From assembly GCF_001613425.1 (NCBI RefSeq), contig NZ_BDCI01000008.1:248001-312000 (forward strand): 64,000 bases of DNA, given 5' to 3'. The notes beneath the pieces are model-generated. The model was not told where the DNA came from. It saw nothing but the letters and a program-made list of their open reading frames with translations, and ran no database searches. Shown in pieces: positions 17,480 through 25,936 of this stretch. The translations under genes were made by a program, and so were the position numbers. Position 1 is the first letter of the stretch. Each line of letters starts with the position of its first letter. The DNA is from Nocardia vulneris (GTDB taxonomy: Bacteria; Actinomycetota; Actinomycetes; Mycobacteriales; Mycobacteriaceae).

Positions 17480-20400
17480 GTGGCTCTGTACCGGAAGTAC
17501 CGACCGGCAACGTTCGCTGAGGTAGTGGGTCAGGAGCACGTCACCGACCCACTGAGCACCGCCCTCGACACCGGGCGGATCAGTCATGCCTATCTGTTCT
17601 CCGGGCCGCGTGGCTGCGGTAAGACCTCGTCCGCCCGCATCCTTGCGCGCTCGCTGAACTGCGCCGAGGGGCCCACGTCCACGCCGTGCGGCACCTGTCC
17701 GTCCTGTGTCGCGCTCGGCCCGGGCGGCCCCGGCAACCTGGACGTGATCGAACTCGACGCCGCCAGCCACGGTGGTGTCGACGACACCAGGGAACTGCGC
17801 GACCGCGCCTTCTACGCCCCCGCCGAATCCCGGTATCGGGTGTTCATCGTCGACGAGGCGCACATGGTCACCACGGCGGGTTTCAACGCGCTGCTGAAAA
17901 TCGTCGAAGAGCCGCCCGCCCACCTCATCTTCATCTTCGCCACCACCGAGCCGGACAAGGTGCTGCCCACCATCCGTTCGCGCACCCACCACTACCCGTT
18001 CCGGCTGCTGCCGCCCGCGACCATGCGCGGCCTGCTCGGCAAGATCTGTGATCAGGAGCAGGTGCCGGTCGAAGAAGCGGTGTACCCGTTGGTGATTCGC
18101 GCGGGCGGCGGTTCGCCCCGCGACAGCCTCAGCGTGCTCGACCAGTTGCTGGCCGGCGCGGGCCCCGAGGGCGTCACCTACTCCCGGGCGGTCTCACTGC
18201 TCGGCGTTACCGACGTCGCGCTGATCGATGACGCGATCGGCGCGCTCACCACCGACGACGGCGCCGCGCTGTTCGGCACCGTCGATCGAGTGGTCGAGGC
18301 CGGGCACGATCCGCGCCGTTTCGCCGTCGACCTGCTCGAGCGCTTGCGCGATCTGATCCTGATGCGCGCCGTCCCCGACGCGGTGGACCGCGGCCTGGTC
18401 TCCGGGCCCGGCGACGTGCTCGATCGGATGCGCGACCAAGCCGAACGGCTCGGGCCCGCCACCCTCACCCGCTACGCCGAACTGCTGCACGAGGCCCTCG
18501 GCGAAATGCGTGGCGCGACCTCCCCGCGCCTGCTGCTCGAGGTCGTCTGCGCCCGCATGCTGCTGCCCTCGGTCTCCGACGCCGAATCGGCCACCCTGCA
18601 ACGCCTGGAACGCCTCGAACGCGGCTTCGCCGGCGGAGCCGTCCCTCCCGCGCCCCCCACCACAAACCCCGCCCCTGCAGCCGGCACCCCAGCCCCCGCC
18701 CCGATCCCCGCCCCCGGCTCCGGCCCCGAATCGAACCGCCGCCGCGGCGCCGAAGCTCTCGCCGCCATCCGCCGCGAAGCCGCAGGCAAGGGTGCCGCCG
18801 GCGCACCCCGCGACGGTGTCGCCCCCGATCCGAGCACCGGCGGAACGCAAGGCTCCTCGGTGGACGCGTCGACCACCACGGCCGATGCGGTGCGGTCGCA
18901 ACAGGTCGACGGGGCGGCTGCCGGGTCGGGCGCGCACGCGACGGCTGGCGTTCCCGAGACTGAGCGACCGGCCGATCGGTCGAGCGAGTCCGCTGCCGAC
19001 CAGGTGCCTGCGACCCCGAGCGGCGCAACTGCCGAACACGCTGAATCTCAAGTGGCGCAGCATGTTTCCCGGTCCGCGCAGGGCGACGGGCCGCGCGCCG
19101 CCGGAGCGGCGGACGGTTTCGATGGCAGCGCCGAGGGATCGGCTGCTGCGCCGAGCCGCGATGCGACTTCGCGCGATATCCACGGGGGACCTGGCGGGGC
19201 TGCCGACCACCACGCGCCCGCCGCGCGGTCCACCACAGCGGGGGGCGTGGTCTCCGGCCAGGCCGCGCCGACCACACAGGGCGAGCCCGCCGGCCATTCC
19301 GCGCCAGGCGCGCCCGTCGAGTCGGCCGCGCCGGTAGCGCAGGGCGGGCCCGCCGCGCAGCCGACGTCTGCCCCGCAGGATGGGCCGACTGTGCAGTCCG
19401 GCCCCACGACGCAGGGCGCGCCTGCCGCACATGGTGCATCTGCCGAGTCGGCCGCGCCGGTAGCGCAGGGCGGACCCGCCGCGCAGCCGACGTCAGCCCC
19501 GCAGGGTGCTGCTGCCACACCGGGTGCATCCGCCGCGCAGGGAGCACCTACCGTGCAGGAGGTAGCCGGCGCGCAGGCTGCGCCGAATGCGCAAGGTGCG
19601 CAGTCCGCGGCCGCCGCGCCAACCGCCCTGGACGAATCCGCTGCGCCCGCCGCGCAGTCCGCGCCCGCCGCGCCTGCCGCGCAGTCCGCGCCTGCCACAC
19701 AAGCTGCGCCTGCCGCGCAGTCCGCGCCCGCCGCGCCTGCCGCGCAGTCCGCGCCTGCCACACAAGCTGCGCCTGCCGCGCAGTCCGCGTCTGCCGGGCA
19801 GTCCGCGCCTGCCGGGCAGTCCGGGCAGGACGGGGATCTGTTGCGGGAAGTGGAAAGTTCTTGGGGGGATATTCGGGCCAAGGTGCGGGAGTTCGGGGCT
19901 GCGGTGCAGGCGATGCTGGCGGGGGCTTCGGTGGCGCGGATCGAAGGCGATGTCATCGTGTTCGCGCATCAGCATGCGCCGCTCGCGCAGCGACTGTCCG
20001 ATCCGCGCAACGTGGACGCGGTGCGGTCGGCGGTGCGCGCGGTGCTGGGACGTGAGCTGGATGTGCGCTGGGAGGCCGGGGGTGCCGCGACCCGGCCCGC
20101 GGCCGCGCAGCGGGCGACGGGTCAGGCGAAACCGCAGCGTGCGGCGGGTCAATCGGCCGGTCGCGAGGCCGGTGCCGCGGGCGGGCGGGGCTCGGACGCG
20201 CCCGCGCCGCCGCGTTTCTCCCGGCCGAGCCAGGCCAAGAATGCCGCCGCGGACAAGGCCGCGAACCGGCCGCGGTCGTTCGGCGACGACGATATTCCGC
20301 CGCCGGACTTCCCCGATCTACCGGATGATCCCGGCCCTTTTGACGGTGCGCCGGCCGAGCCGGCGCAGCCTCCGACCGGAAGTGACACGGGCAGCGGCAA

Positions 20401-20566
20401 CGGCTGGACCGCCGACCGGGCGGTCCCGGTCGACACCCCCGAGGACGAAGAGGAGATGATCCGCGCCGCGGCGGTGCCGGTGGCGCCCGAGGATCGCCGC
20501 GACCCCGACGAGGTCGCCCTCGAATTGCTGAAGAGTGAGCTGGGGGCCACACGCCTGAGTGGTTGA
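17480..20566 (+). CDS. dnaX: DNA polymerase III subunits gamma/tau, with greatly expanded linker
   Basis: 1028 aa clamp-loader ATPase. It opens [20 protein letters not shown]. Walker A is [13 protein letters not shown], the four zinc cysteines are in [16 protein letters not shown], Walker B is FIVDEAHMV, and sensor/Arg-finger regions ([20 protein letters not shown]) are present; the ATPase domains end near residue 370. Residues ~390-785 are an Ala/Pro/Gln/Ser low-complexity linker with tandem repeats such as PAAQSAPA. A conserved tau domain follows (~790-880, [20 protein letters not shown] ... [16 protein letters not shown]), then an acidic/Pro-rich tail. The M. tuberculosis protein is about 578 aa, so most of the extra length is linker. 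GTG 17480 has no Shine-Dalgarno sequence. Confidence 0.95.
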   Translation: MALYRKYRPATFAEVVGQEHVTDPLSTALDTGRISHAYLFSGPRGCGKTSSARILARSLNCAEGPTSTPCGTCPSCVALGPGGPGNLDVIELDAASHGGVDDTRELRDRAFYAPAESRYRVFIVDEAHMVTTAGFNALLKIVEEPPAHLIFIFATTEPDKVLPTIRSRTHHYPFRLLPPATMRGLLGKICDQEQVPVEEAVYPLVIRAGGGSPRDSLSVLDQLLAGAGPEGVTYSRAVSLLGVTDVALIDDAIGALTTDDGAALFGTVDRVVEAGHDPRRFAVDLLERLRDLILMRAVPDAVDRGLVSGPGDVLDRMRDQAERLGPATLTRYAELLHEALGEMRGATSPRLLLEVVCARMLLPSVSDAESATLQRLERLERGFAGGAVPPAPPTTNPAPAAGTPAPAPIPAPGSGPESNRRRGAEALAAIRREAAGKGAAGAPRDGVAPDPSTGGTQGSSVDASTTTADAVRSQQVDGAAAGSGAHATAGVPETERPADRSSESAADQVPATPSGATAEHAESQVAQHVSRSAQGDGPRAAGAADGFDGSAEGSAAAPSRDATSRDIHGGPGGAADHHAPAARSTTAGGVVSGQAAPTTQGEPAGHSAPGAPVESAAPVAQGGPAAQPTSAPQDGPTVQSGPTTQGAPAAHGASAESAAPVAQGGPAAQPTSAPQGAAATPGASAAQGAPTVQEVAGAQAAPNAQGAQSAAAAPTALDESAAPAAQSAPAAPAAQSAPATQAAPAAQSAPAAPAAQSAPATQAAPAAQSASAGQSAPAGQSGQDGDLLREVESSWGDIRAKVREFGAAVQAMLAGASVARIEGDVIVFAHQHAPLAQRLSDPRNVDAVRSAVRAVLGRELDVRWEAGGAATRPAAAQRATGQAKPQRAAGQSAGREAGAAGGRGSDAPAPPRFSRPSQAKNAAADKAANRPRSFGDDDIPPPDFPDLPDDPGPFDGAPAEPAQPPTGSDTGSGNGWTADRAVPVDTPEDEEEMIRAAAVPVAPEDRRDPDEVALELLKSELGATRLSG
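19655..19780 (+). repeat. Tandem 63-bp repeat inside the dnaX linker
   Basis: Two adjacent identical 63-base units (19655-19717 and 19718-19780) followed by a partial, diverged third copy starting at 19781. Each unit encodes 21 residues of the [20 protein letters not shown] type. The repeat length is a multiple of three, so copy-number change keeps the frame. Confidence 0.85.
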
Positions 20567-20857
20567 CAACCACCGCCGTCACGACGTTAAGTTAACCGGA
20601 GTTCGCACGCCACGCTAATATGAACGGGTGGCCGTGAGCTCCGGTACGACGAGGTTCTATGGTAAGCCCAGGCGTATGGGCGATCGGAACCTGCGTCCGC
20701 CGTCGCATGCCGCGTTTTGTACAGCGTCAGGACGGTCGGTCGCAGGACCGGTCGGCGAGGTTACCCGCGCCTACGCCGCATCGCGCGGGGTAGGCGCACA
20801 GAGCGCTCGGGCGGACCACGTCCGGCCGCCGCACCTTTAAGGAAGGAACACTCCGAT
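20567..20857 (+). promoter_or_regulatory. fadAB upstream region with candidate promoters
   Basis: The 291 bases hold two possible sigma-A promoters: TTGACA (20563-20568, overlapping the dnaX stop) with TTAAGT (20587-20592) at 18 bases, and a good -10 TAATAT (20616-20621) with a weak TTAACC 18 bases upstream. Either gives a long 5' UTR of over 200 bases. No convincing small gene was found inside it. Confidence 0.35.
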
Positions 20858-22072
20858 ATGACCACAGAGGCCTACATTTACGAGGCCATCCGCACTCCGC
20901 GCGGCCGCGGCAAGAAGAACGGCTCGCTGCATTCGGTCAAGCCGATCGACTTGACTGTTGGTCTCATCCAGGAGCTGCGCGGCCGTTTCCCCAACCTCGA
21001 CGAGGATCGGATCTCCGACCTCATCCTCGGTGTCGTCAGCCCGGTCGGTGACCAGGGCATGGACATCGCTCGCACCGCCGTGACCGTGGCCGGTCTGCCG
21101 GACACCGTCGGCGGCTTCCAGCTCAACCGCTTCTGCGCCTCCGGCCTCGAGGCCGTCAACCTGGCCGCGCAGAAGGTGCGCTCGGGCTTCGACGATCTGG
21201 TGATCGCCGGTGGCGTCGAGTCCATGTCCCGGGTCGCGATGGGCTCCGACGGCGGCGCCTGGGCGCTGGACCCGGCCACCAACTACGACACCTACTTTGT
21301 GCCGCAGGGTGTTTCGGCCGACCTGATCGCCACCATCGAGGGCTTCAGCCGCGAGGACGTGGACTCCTACGCGGTGCGCTCGCAGGAGCTGGCCGCCAAG
21401 GCCACCACCGGCGGCTACTTCGCCAAGTCGATCGTCCCGGTCAAGGACCAGAACGGCATCGTCGTGCTGGACAAGGACGAGCACATGCGGCCGGGCACCA
21501 CGTCCGAGGATCTGGCCAAGCTGAACCCGTCCTTCGCCGTGATCGGTGAGATGGGCGGCTTCGACGCCGTCGCGCTGCAGAAGTTCTACTTCGTCGAGAA
21601 GATCAACCACGTGCACCACGGCGGCAACAGCTCGGGCATCGTCGACGGCGCCGCGCTGGTGCTGGTCGGCACCGAGGAGGCGGGCAAGGCCTCCGGTCTG
21701 ACCCCGCGGGCCCGCGTCGTCGCGACCGCGACCAGTGGCGCCGACTCGACCATCATGCTCACCGGCCCCACCCCGGCCGCCAAGAAGGCGCTGGCCAAGG
21801 CGGGTCTGACCATCGAGGACATGGACCTGGTCGAGATCAACGAGGCGTTCGCCTCCGTGGTGCTGAAGTTCCAGAAGGACCTGAACGTCCCGGACGAGAA
21901 GTTGAACGTCAACGGTGGCGCGATCGCCATGGGCCACCCGCTGGGTGCCACCGGCGCGATGATCACCGGCACCATGGTCGACGAGCTGGAGCGCCGCAAC
22001 GGCCGCTACGCCCTGATCACCCTGTGCATCGGCGGCGGCATGGGCGTGGCGACCATCATCGAGCGCGTCTAA
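20858..22072 (+). CDS. fadA: Acetyl-CoA acyltransferase (3-ketoacyl-CoA thiolase)
   Basis: 404 aa, the size of M. tuberculosis FadA. The nucleophilic cysteine is C93 in [13 protein letters not shown]. The catalytic NEAFA, the GH motif ([15 protein letters not shown]) and the C-terminal base cysteine ([11 protein letters not shown]) are all present. It cleaves 3-ketoacyl-CoA to acetyl-CoA and a shortened acyl-CoA, the last step of beta-oxidation, as the beta subunit of the trifunctional complex with FadB. ATG 20858 follows AAGGAAC; the frame is open upstream but without family similarity. The FadB gene starts 40 bases downstream, so the pair is an operon. Confidence 0.95.
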   Translation: MTTEAYIYEAIRTPRGRGKKNGSLHSVKPIDLTVGLIQELRGRFPNLDEDRISDLILGVVSPVGDQGMDIARTAVTVAGLPDTVGGFQLNRFCASGLEAVNLAAQKVRSGFDDLVIAGGVESMSRVAMGSDGGAWALDPATNYDTYFVPQGVSADLIATIEGFSREDVDSYAVRSQELAAKATTGGYFAKSIVPVKDQNGIVVLDKDEHMRPGTTSEDLAKLNPSFAVIGEMGGFDAVALQKFYFVEKINHVHHGGNSSGIVDGAALVLVGTEEAGKASGLTPRARVVATATSGADSTIMLTGPTPAAKKALAKAGLTIEDMDLVEINEAFASVVLKFQKDLNVPDEKLNVNGGAIAMGHPLGATGAMITGTMVDELERRNGRYALITLCIGGGMGVATIIERV

Positions 22073-22112
22073 TCCCAACCGGCAGCTGCGAAATTCAAGG
22101 AGACACAGAGCT

Positions 22113-24269
22113 GTGACCAGCACCGAAACCAACATGATCGGTTGGGAGCAGGATTCGGACGGCATCGTCGTACTGACGATGGACGACCCGAACCAGGGCG
22201 CCAACACGATGAACGAGCTGTACAAGTCGTCGATGACGGCGACCGTCGAGAAGCTCGAAGCCGAGAAGGACAGCATCACCGGCGTGGTGATCACCTCGGC
22301 GAAGAAGACCTTCTTCGCGGGCGGCGACCTCAAGAACATGATGAAGGTCGGCCCGGAAGACGGCCAGGGCGTCATGGACGAGCTCGGCACCATCAAGGGC
22401 GCGCTGCGTCGCCTGGAGACCCTGGGTAAGCCGGTCGTCGCCGCCATCAACGGCGCGGCGCTCGGCGGCGGCCTGGAGATCGCGCTGGCCTGTCACTACC
22501 GGATCGCGGCCGACGTGCCGGGTTCGCAGATCGGCCTGCCCGAGGTCACCCTGGGCCTGCTGCCCGCCGGTGGCGGCGTGATCCGCACCGTGCGCATGCT
22601 CGGTCTGCAGAACGCCCTCATGCAGGTGCTGCTGCAGGGCCAGCGCAACAAGCCGGCCAAGGCCAAGGAGATCGGCCTGGTCAACGAGGTCGTCGGCACC
22701 GTCGAAGAGCTGGTTCCGGCCGCCAAGGCGTGGATCAAGGCGAACCCGGACAAGGGCGTGCAGCCCTGGGATGTCAAGGGTTTCAAGATCCCCGGCGGCA
22801 CCCCGTCCAGCCCGGCCTTCGCGGCCAACCTGCCGGCCTTCCCGGCGAACCTGCGCAAGCAGATCAAGGGCGCGAACATGCCCGCCCCGCGGGCGATCAT
22901 GTCCGCCGCGGTCGAGGGTTCGCAGGTCGACATCGACAACGCCTCGCTGATCGAGTCGCGCTACTTCGTGCACCTGCTCACCGGCCCGGTCGCGAAGAAC
23001 ATGATCCAGGCGTTCTTCTTCGATCTGCAGTCCATCAACAACGGTGGCTCGCGGCCGAAGGACGTGCCGAAGAAGGACATCAAGAAGATCGGCGTGCTCG
23101 GCGCGGGCATGATGGGCGCGGGCATCGCCTACGTCTCCGCCAAGGCGGGCTACCAGGTCGTGCTCAAGGACGTCAGCATCGAGGCGGCCGAGCGCGGCAA
23201 GAACTACTCCGAGAAGATCGAGGCCAAGGCCCTCTCCCGCGGCAAGACCACGGAGGAGAAGTCCAAGGCGCTGCTCGACCGGATCACCCCGTCCGCCGAC
23301 GCCAAGGACTTCGACGGCGTGGACTTCGTGATCGAGGCCGTCTTCGAGAACACCGAGCTCAAGCACAAGGTGTTCCAGGAGATCGAGGACATCGTCACCC
23401 CCGACGCGCTGCTCGGCTCGAACACCTCGACCCTGCCGATCACCGGCCTGGCCAAGGGTGTCAAGCGCGAAGAGGACTTCATCGGTATCCACTTCTTCTC
23501 GCCGGTCGACAAGATGCCGCTGGTGGAGATCATCAAGGGCGAGAAGACCTCGCCCGAGGCGCTGGCCCGGGTGTTCGACTACACCCTCGCGATCAAGAAG
23601 ACCCCGATCGTGGTGAACGACAGCCGCGGCTTCTTCACCTCGCGCGTGATCGGCACCTTCGTCAACGAGGCGATCGCCATGCTCACCGAGGGCATCGAGC
23701 CCGCGACCATCGAGCAGGCCGGTCTGCAGGCGGGCTACCCGGCCGCGCCGCTGCAGCTGTCGGATGAGCTGAACATGAAGCTCATGCAGAAGATCGCCAA
23801 GGAGACCATCGAGGCCGCCGAGCACGGCGACACCACGATGGGCAAGAAGCGGCATCCGGCGCAGGACGTCATCGACTACATGGTCGGCGAGGGTCGTCCG
23901 GGTCGCCTGGAGAAGGCGGGCTTCTACGAGTACGACGAGAACGGCAAGCGCACCGGTCTGTGGCCGGGCCTGCGTGAGCACTTCAAGACCACGGCGGACT
24001 TCACCGTGCCGCTGCAGGATCTGATCGACCGCATGCTGTTCGCGGAGGCGATCGAGACCCAGAAGTGCTTCGACGAGGGCGTGCTGGAGACCACCGCCGA
24101 CGCGAACATCGGCTCGATCTTCGGCATCGGCTTCCCGGCCTGGACCGGTGGTGTGCACCAGTTCATCGTCGGCTACCCGGGTGGCCAGGCGGCGTTCGTC
24201 GAGCGTGCCGACTACCTCGCCAAGACCTACGGCGAGCGTTTCGAGGTTCCGGCCTCGCTGCGCAAGTAG
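22113..24269 (+). CDS. fadB: Multifunctional fatty-acid oxidation protein (enoyl-CoA hydratase / 3-hydroxyacyl-CoA dehydrogenase)
   Basis: 718 aa, as in mycobacterial FadB. The N-terminal crotonase domain (~residues 1-190) has AGGDLKNM (oxyanion hole), AAINGAALGGGLEIALACHY and LPEVTLGLLPAGGG, carrying the two catalytic glutamates. The NAD-binding 3-hydroxyacyl-CoA dehydrogenase domain starts near residue 325 (IGVLGAGMMGAGIAYVSAKA) and contains IGIHFFSPVDKMPLVEII with the catalytic His. The C-terminal domain runs to the end. It hydrates enoyl-CoA and oxidises the hydroxy product, handing 3-ketoacyl-CoA to FadA. GTG 22113 is preceded by AAGGAGA. A perfect terminator follows. Confidence 0.95.
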   Translation: MTSTETNMIGWEQDSDGIVVLTMDDPNQGANTMNELYKSSMTATVEKLEAEKDSITGVVITSAKKTFFAGGDLKNMMKVGPEDGQGVMDELGTIKGALRRLETLGKPVVAAINGAALGGGLEIALACHYRIAADVPGSQIGLPEVTLGLLPAGGGVIRTVRMLGLQNALMQVLLQGQRNKPAKAKEIGLVNEVVGTVEELVPAAKAWIKANPDKGVQPWDVKGFKIPGGTPSSPAFAANLPAFPANLRKQIKGANMPAPRAIMSAAVEGSQVDIDNASLIESRYFVHLLTGPVAKNMIQAFFFDLQSINNGGSRPKDVPKKDIKKIGVLGAGMMGAGIAYVSAKAGYQVVLKDVSIEAAERGKNYSEKIEAKALSRGKTTEEKSKALLDRITPSADAKDFDGVDFVIEAVFENTELKHKVFQEIEDIVTPDALLGSNTSTLPITGLAKGVKREEDFIGIHFFSPVDKMPLVEIIKGEKTSPEALARVFDYTLAIKKTPIVVNDSRGFFTSRVIGTFVNEAIAMLTEGIEPATIEQAGLQAGYPAAPLQLSDELNMKLMQKIAKETIEAAEHGDTTMGKKRHPAQDVIDYMVGEGRPGRLEKAGFYEYDENGKRTGLWPGLREHFKTTADFTVPLQDLIDRMLFAEAIETQKCFDEGVLETTADANIGSIFGIGFPAWTGGVHQFIVGYPGGQAAFVERADYLAKTYGERFEVPASLRK

Positions 24270-24279
24270 TACGAATGGC

Positions 24280-24314
24280 AAAGCCCGCCACCGCAACTCG
24301 CGGTGGCGGGCTTT
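24280..24314 (+). terminator. Terminator of fadAB
   Basis: Perfect 15-bp arms AAAGCCCGCCACCGC (24280-24294) and GCGGTGGCGGGCTTT (24300-24314) with an AACTC loop, 11 bases after the fadB stop. Confidence 0.9.
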
Positions 24315-24446
24315 CGCCGTCTTCGGGGCTTGACGGGTCCGCACCGCCCGGTGCACCGCAAATCGGCGACGGAAAGACCACCGGGATAACGGAATTCGCC
24401 GGTTTATGCGGTGTTCACCCGCCGGTACCGTGCGGTGATTAGCGTG

Positions 24447-25574
24447 ATGCGGATGGGACGACGGGTAGTGCGCGGGCAGACGTTGGTGATCGCGGCGCTG
24501 GCGGTGGCGCTCGGCGCGGTACCTGCCGCGCGGGCGGTACCCGAGGCGGAGGCCGGGCCCGGCGCGGGGGCGGTGCGGCTGCTCGGCGCGCAGGTGGTAC
24601 CGAACGACCTGGTTTTCCAGGGCACCGCGGTCGGTGGTTTGTCCGGGATCGACTTCGACTCGCGCACCGGCGATTACGTGCTGATCAGCGACGACCGCTC
24701 AGAGCGGAACTCGGCGCGCTGCTACACCGCCCGCTTCGCCGTCGGTCCCGACGGTCTCGGCCCGGTGAGCTTCACCGGCACCCACCCGCTGCTGGCCGCG
24801 AACGGCGCGCCGTACGGTCCGAAGTCGGTGGATCCGGAGGAGATCCGGGTCGATCCGTGGACCGGCAACTACTTCTGGACGCAGGAGGGGGAGCGTACCG
24901 CCACCGTGCTCGCCGACCCCTCGGTGCGCGTGTCCCGGCCCGACGGCGCCTTCGCGGGCGAGCTGCCGATCCCGGACAACGAACGGATGCAACCGAATTC
25001 GGGTCCGCGCCAGAACAGCGTGCTGGAGGGCGCGACCTTCGCCGCCGGTGGCGCGCTGTTCGTGACCTCGGTGGAGGCCCCGCTGCTGCAGGACGGCCCG
25101 GAGCCGACGACCACCGCGGGCGCGCCCGCCCGCCTGACCGTGCAGGCCAGGACCGGTGCGCTGCTGGCCCAGTACGTGTACCCGCTCGAGCCGGTGTTCG
25201 CCGAGTCCCGGCCGACGCCCGGCCAGGGCGGTAACGGCATCGCGTCGATCCTCGCGGCCGATCCCTACGATCCGTCGAAGATCCTGGTGCTCGAACGGGC
25301 CTTCGTGGTCGGGGTCGGCAACAAGATCCGGATCTACGAGGCCGATCTGGGCGGCGCGACCAACGTGCTCGACGCCCCGATCGGCAATGCCCGCCCGGTG
25401 ACCAAGCGGCTGCTGGTCGACCTGGCCGACGTCGGGTTGCCCGCCATCGACAATGTCGAGGGCATGACCTGGGGGCCGCGTCTACCCTCGGGCGAGCGCA
25501 CCCTGGTTCTGGTGAGCGACAACAACTTCGCAGCGAACCAGATCACCCAGTTGATCGCCCTCGCCGTGCGCTAG
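24447..25574 (+). CDS. Secreted esterase-like/phytase-like family protein (PF13449)
   Basis: About 375 aa. A basic N-terminus and hydrophobic core (VVRGQTLVIAALAVALGAVP, then an AxA site) form a signal peptide. The mature part has GTAVGGLSGIDFDSRTGDYV and LISDDRSERN, then DPEEIRVDPWTGNYFWTQEG, and ends with IDNVEGMTWGPRLPSGERTL. These are signatures of the 'esterase-like activity of phytase' beta-propeller family, whose substrates are poorly defined. Several in-frame starts exist (GTG 24411, GTG 24435, ATG 24447, ATG 24453) and none has a clear ribosome site; 24447 gives a sensible signal peptide. It stands alone after the fadAB terminator. Confidence 0.7.
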   Translation: MRMGRRVVRGQTLVIAALAVALGAVPAARAVPEAEAGPGAGAVRLLGAQVVPNDLVFQGTAVGGLSGIDFDSRTGDYVLISDDRSERNSARCYTARFAVGPDGLGPVSFTGTHPLLAANGAPYGPKSVDPEEIRVDPWTGNYFWTQEGERTATVLADPSVRVSRPDGAFAGELPIPDNERMQPNSGPRQNSVLEGATFAAGGALFVTSVEAPLLQDGPEPTTTAGAPARLTVQARTGALLAQYVYPLEPVFAESRPTPGQGGNGIASILAADPYDPSKILVLERAFVVGVGNKIRIYEADLGGATNVLDAPIGNARPVTKRLLVDLADVGLPAIDNVEGMTWGPRLPSGERTLVLVSDNNFAANQITQLIALAVR

Positions 25575-25936
25575 GGGCCGCGCCGGTAGCCTCCGCGTGC
25601 CCCGGCCGCTGTCCAGCGTGCCGAGCCGACGCCGCCGGTCGGTAGCGGATCGCCGCGTTTCGCCCACGCCAGGCGTCAGAATGTAATGGAGCGGCTCTCG
25701 TTTCTGTGCGCATCGGAGGCGAGTCCCCGCCGCGTGGCACTGACCTGGGCAGAATTATCCGGAGGGTGGTGGTGGAAATCATGCGGATTCGAAACTTCTG
25801 CCGACCGATGCCGGGCCGCGCTACGTTGGAGTATGCGCAGACATATCGGACATCGCGGGGTTTCTCGTGCTGTCCGCGGTCGGCGCGCCAGTTGGTCGCC
25901 GGTGACGCCGATTCGATGTGAGTTCGAGGTGGTCAC
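25575..25936. other. Intergenic region upstream of the kinase gene
   Basis: About 360 bases with no supportable gene. Overlapping short rightward frames (25686-25940 and 25706-25921) have no ribosome sites. The region must contain the promoter of the PknK-like gene; no convincing -35/-10 pair or terminator was identified. Confidence 0.4.

Noticed and set aside
19290..19830. Repeated DNA that might be read as a CRISPR array or minisatellite
   Set aside because: Repeats are adjacent or in-frame coding repeats of the dnaX linker, without unique spacers.
20560..20576. GTGGTTG-A-CAACCAC palindrome at the dnaX stop codon
   Set aside because: The loop would be one base, so only a short weak hairpin can form; better explained as a -35 element (TTGACA) of the fadAB promoter.
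20628..20840. 70-codon frame between dnaX and fadA
   Set aside because: GTG start with no convincing ribosome site, unlike any family, and contained in the fadAB leader region.
22095..24356. 753-codon open frame on the strand opposite fadB
   Set aside because: Leu/Arg/Asp/Val-rich shadow of a strong high-GC gene, with no ribosome site or recognisable domain.
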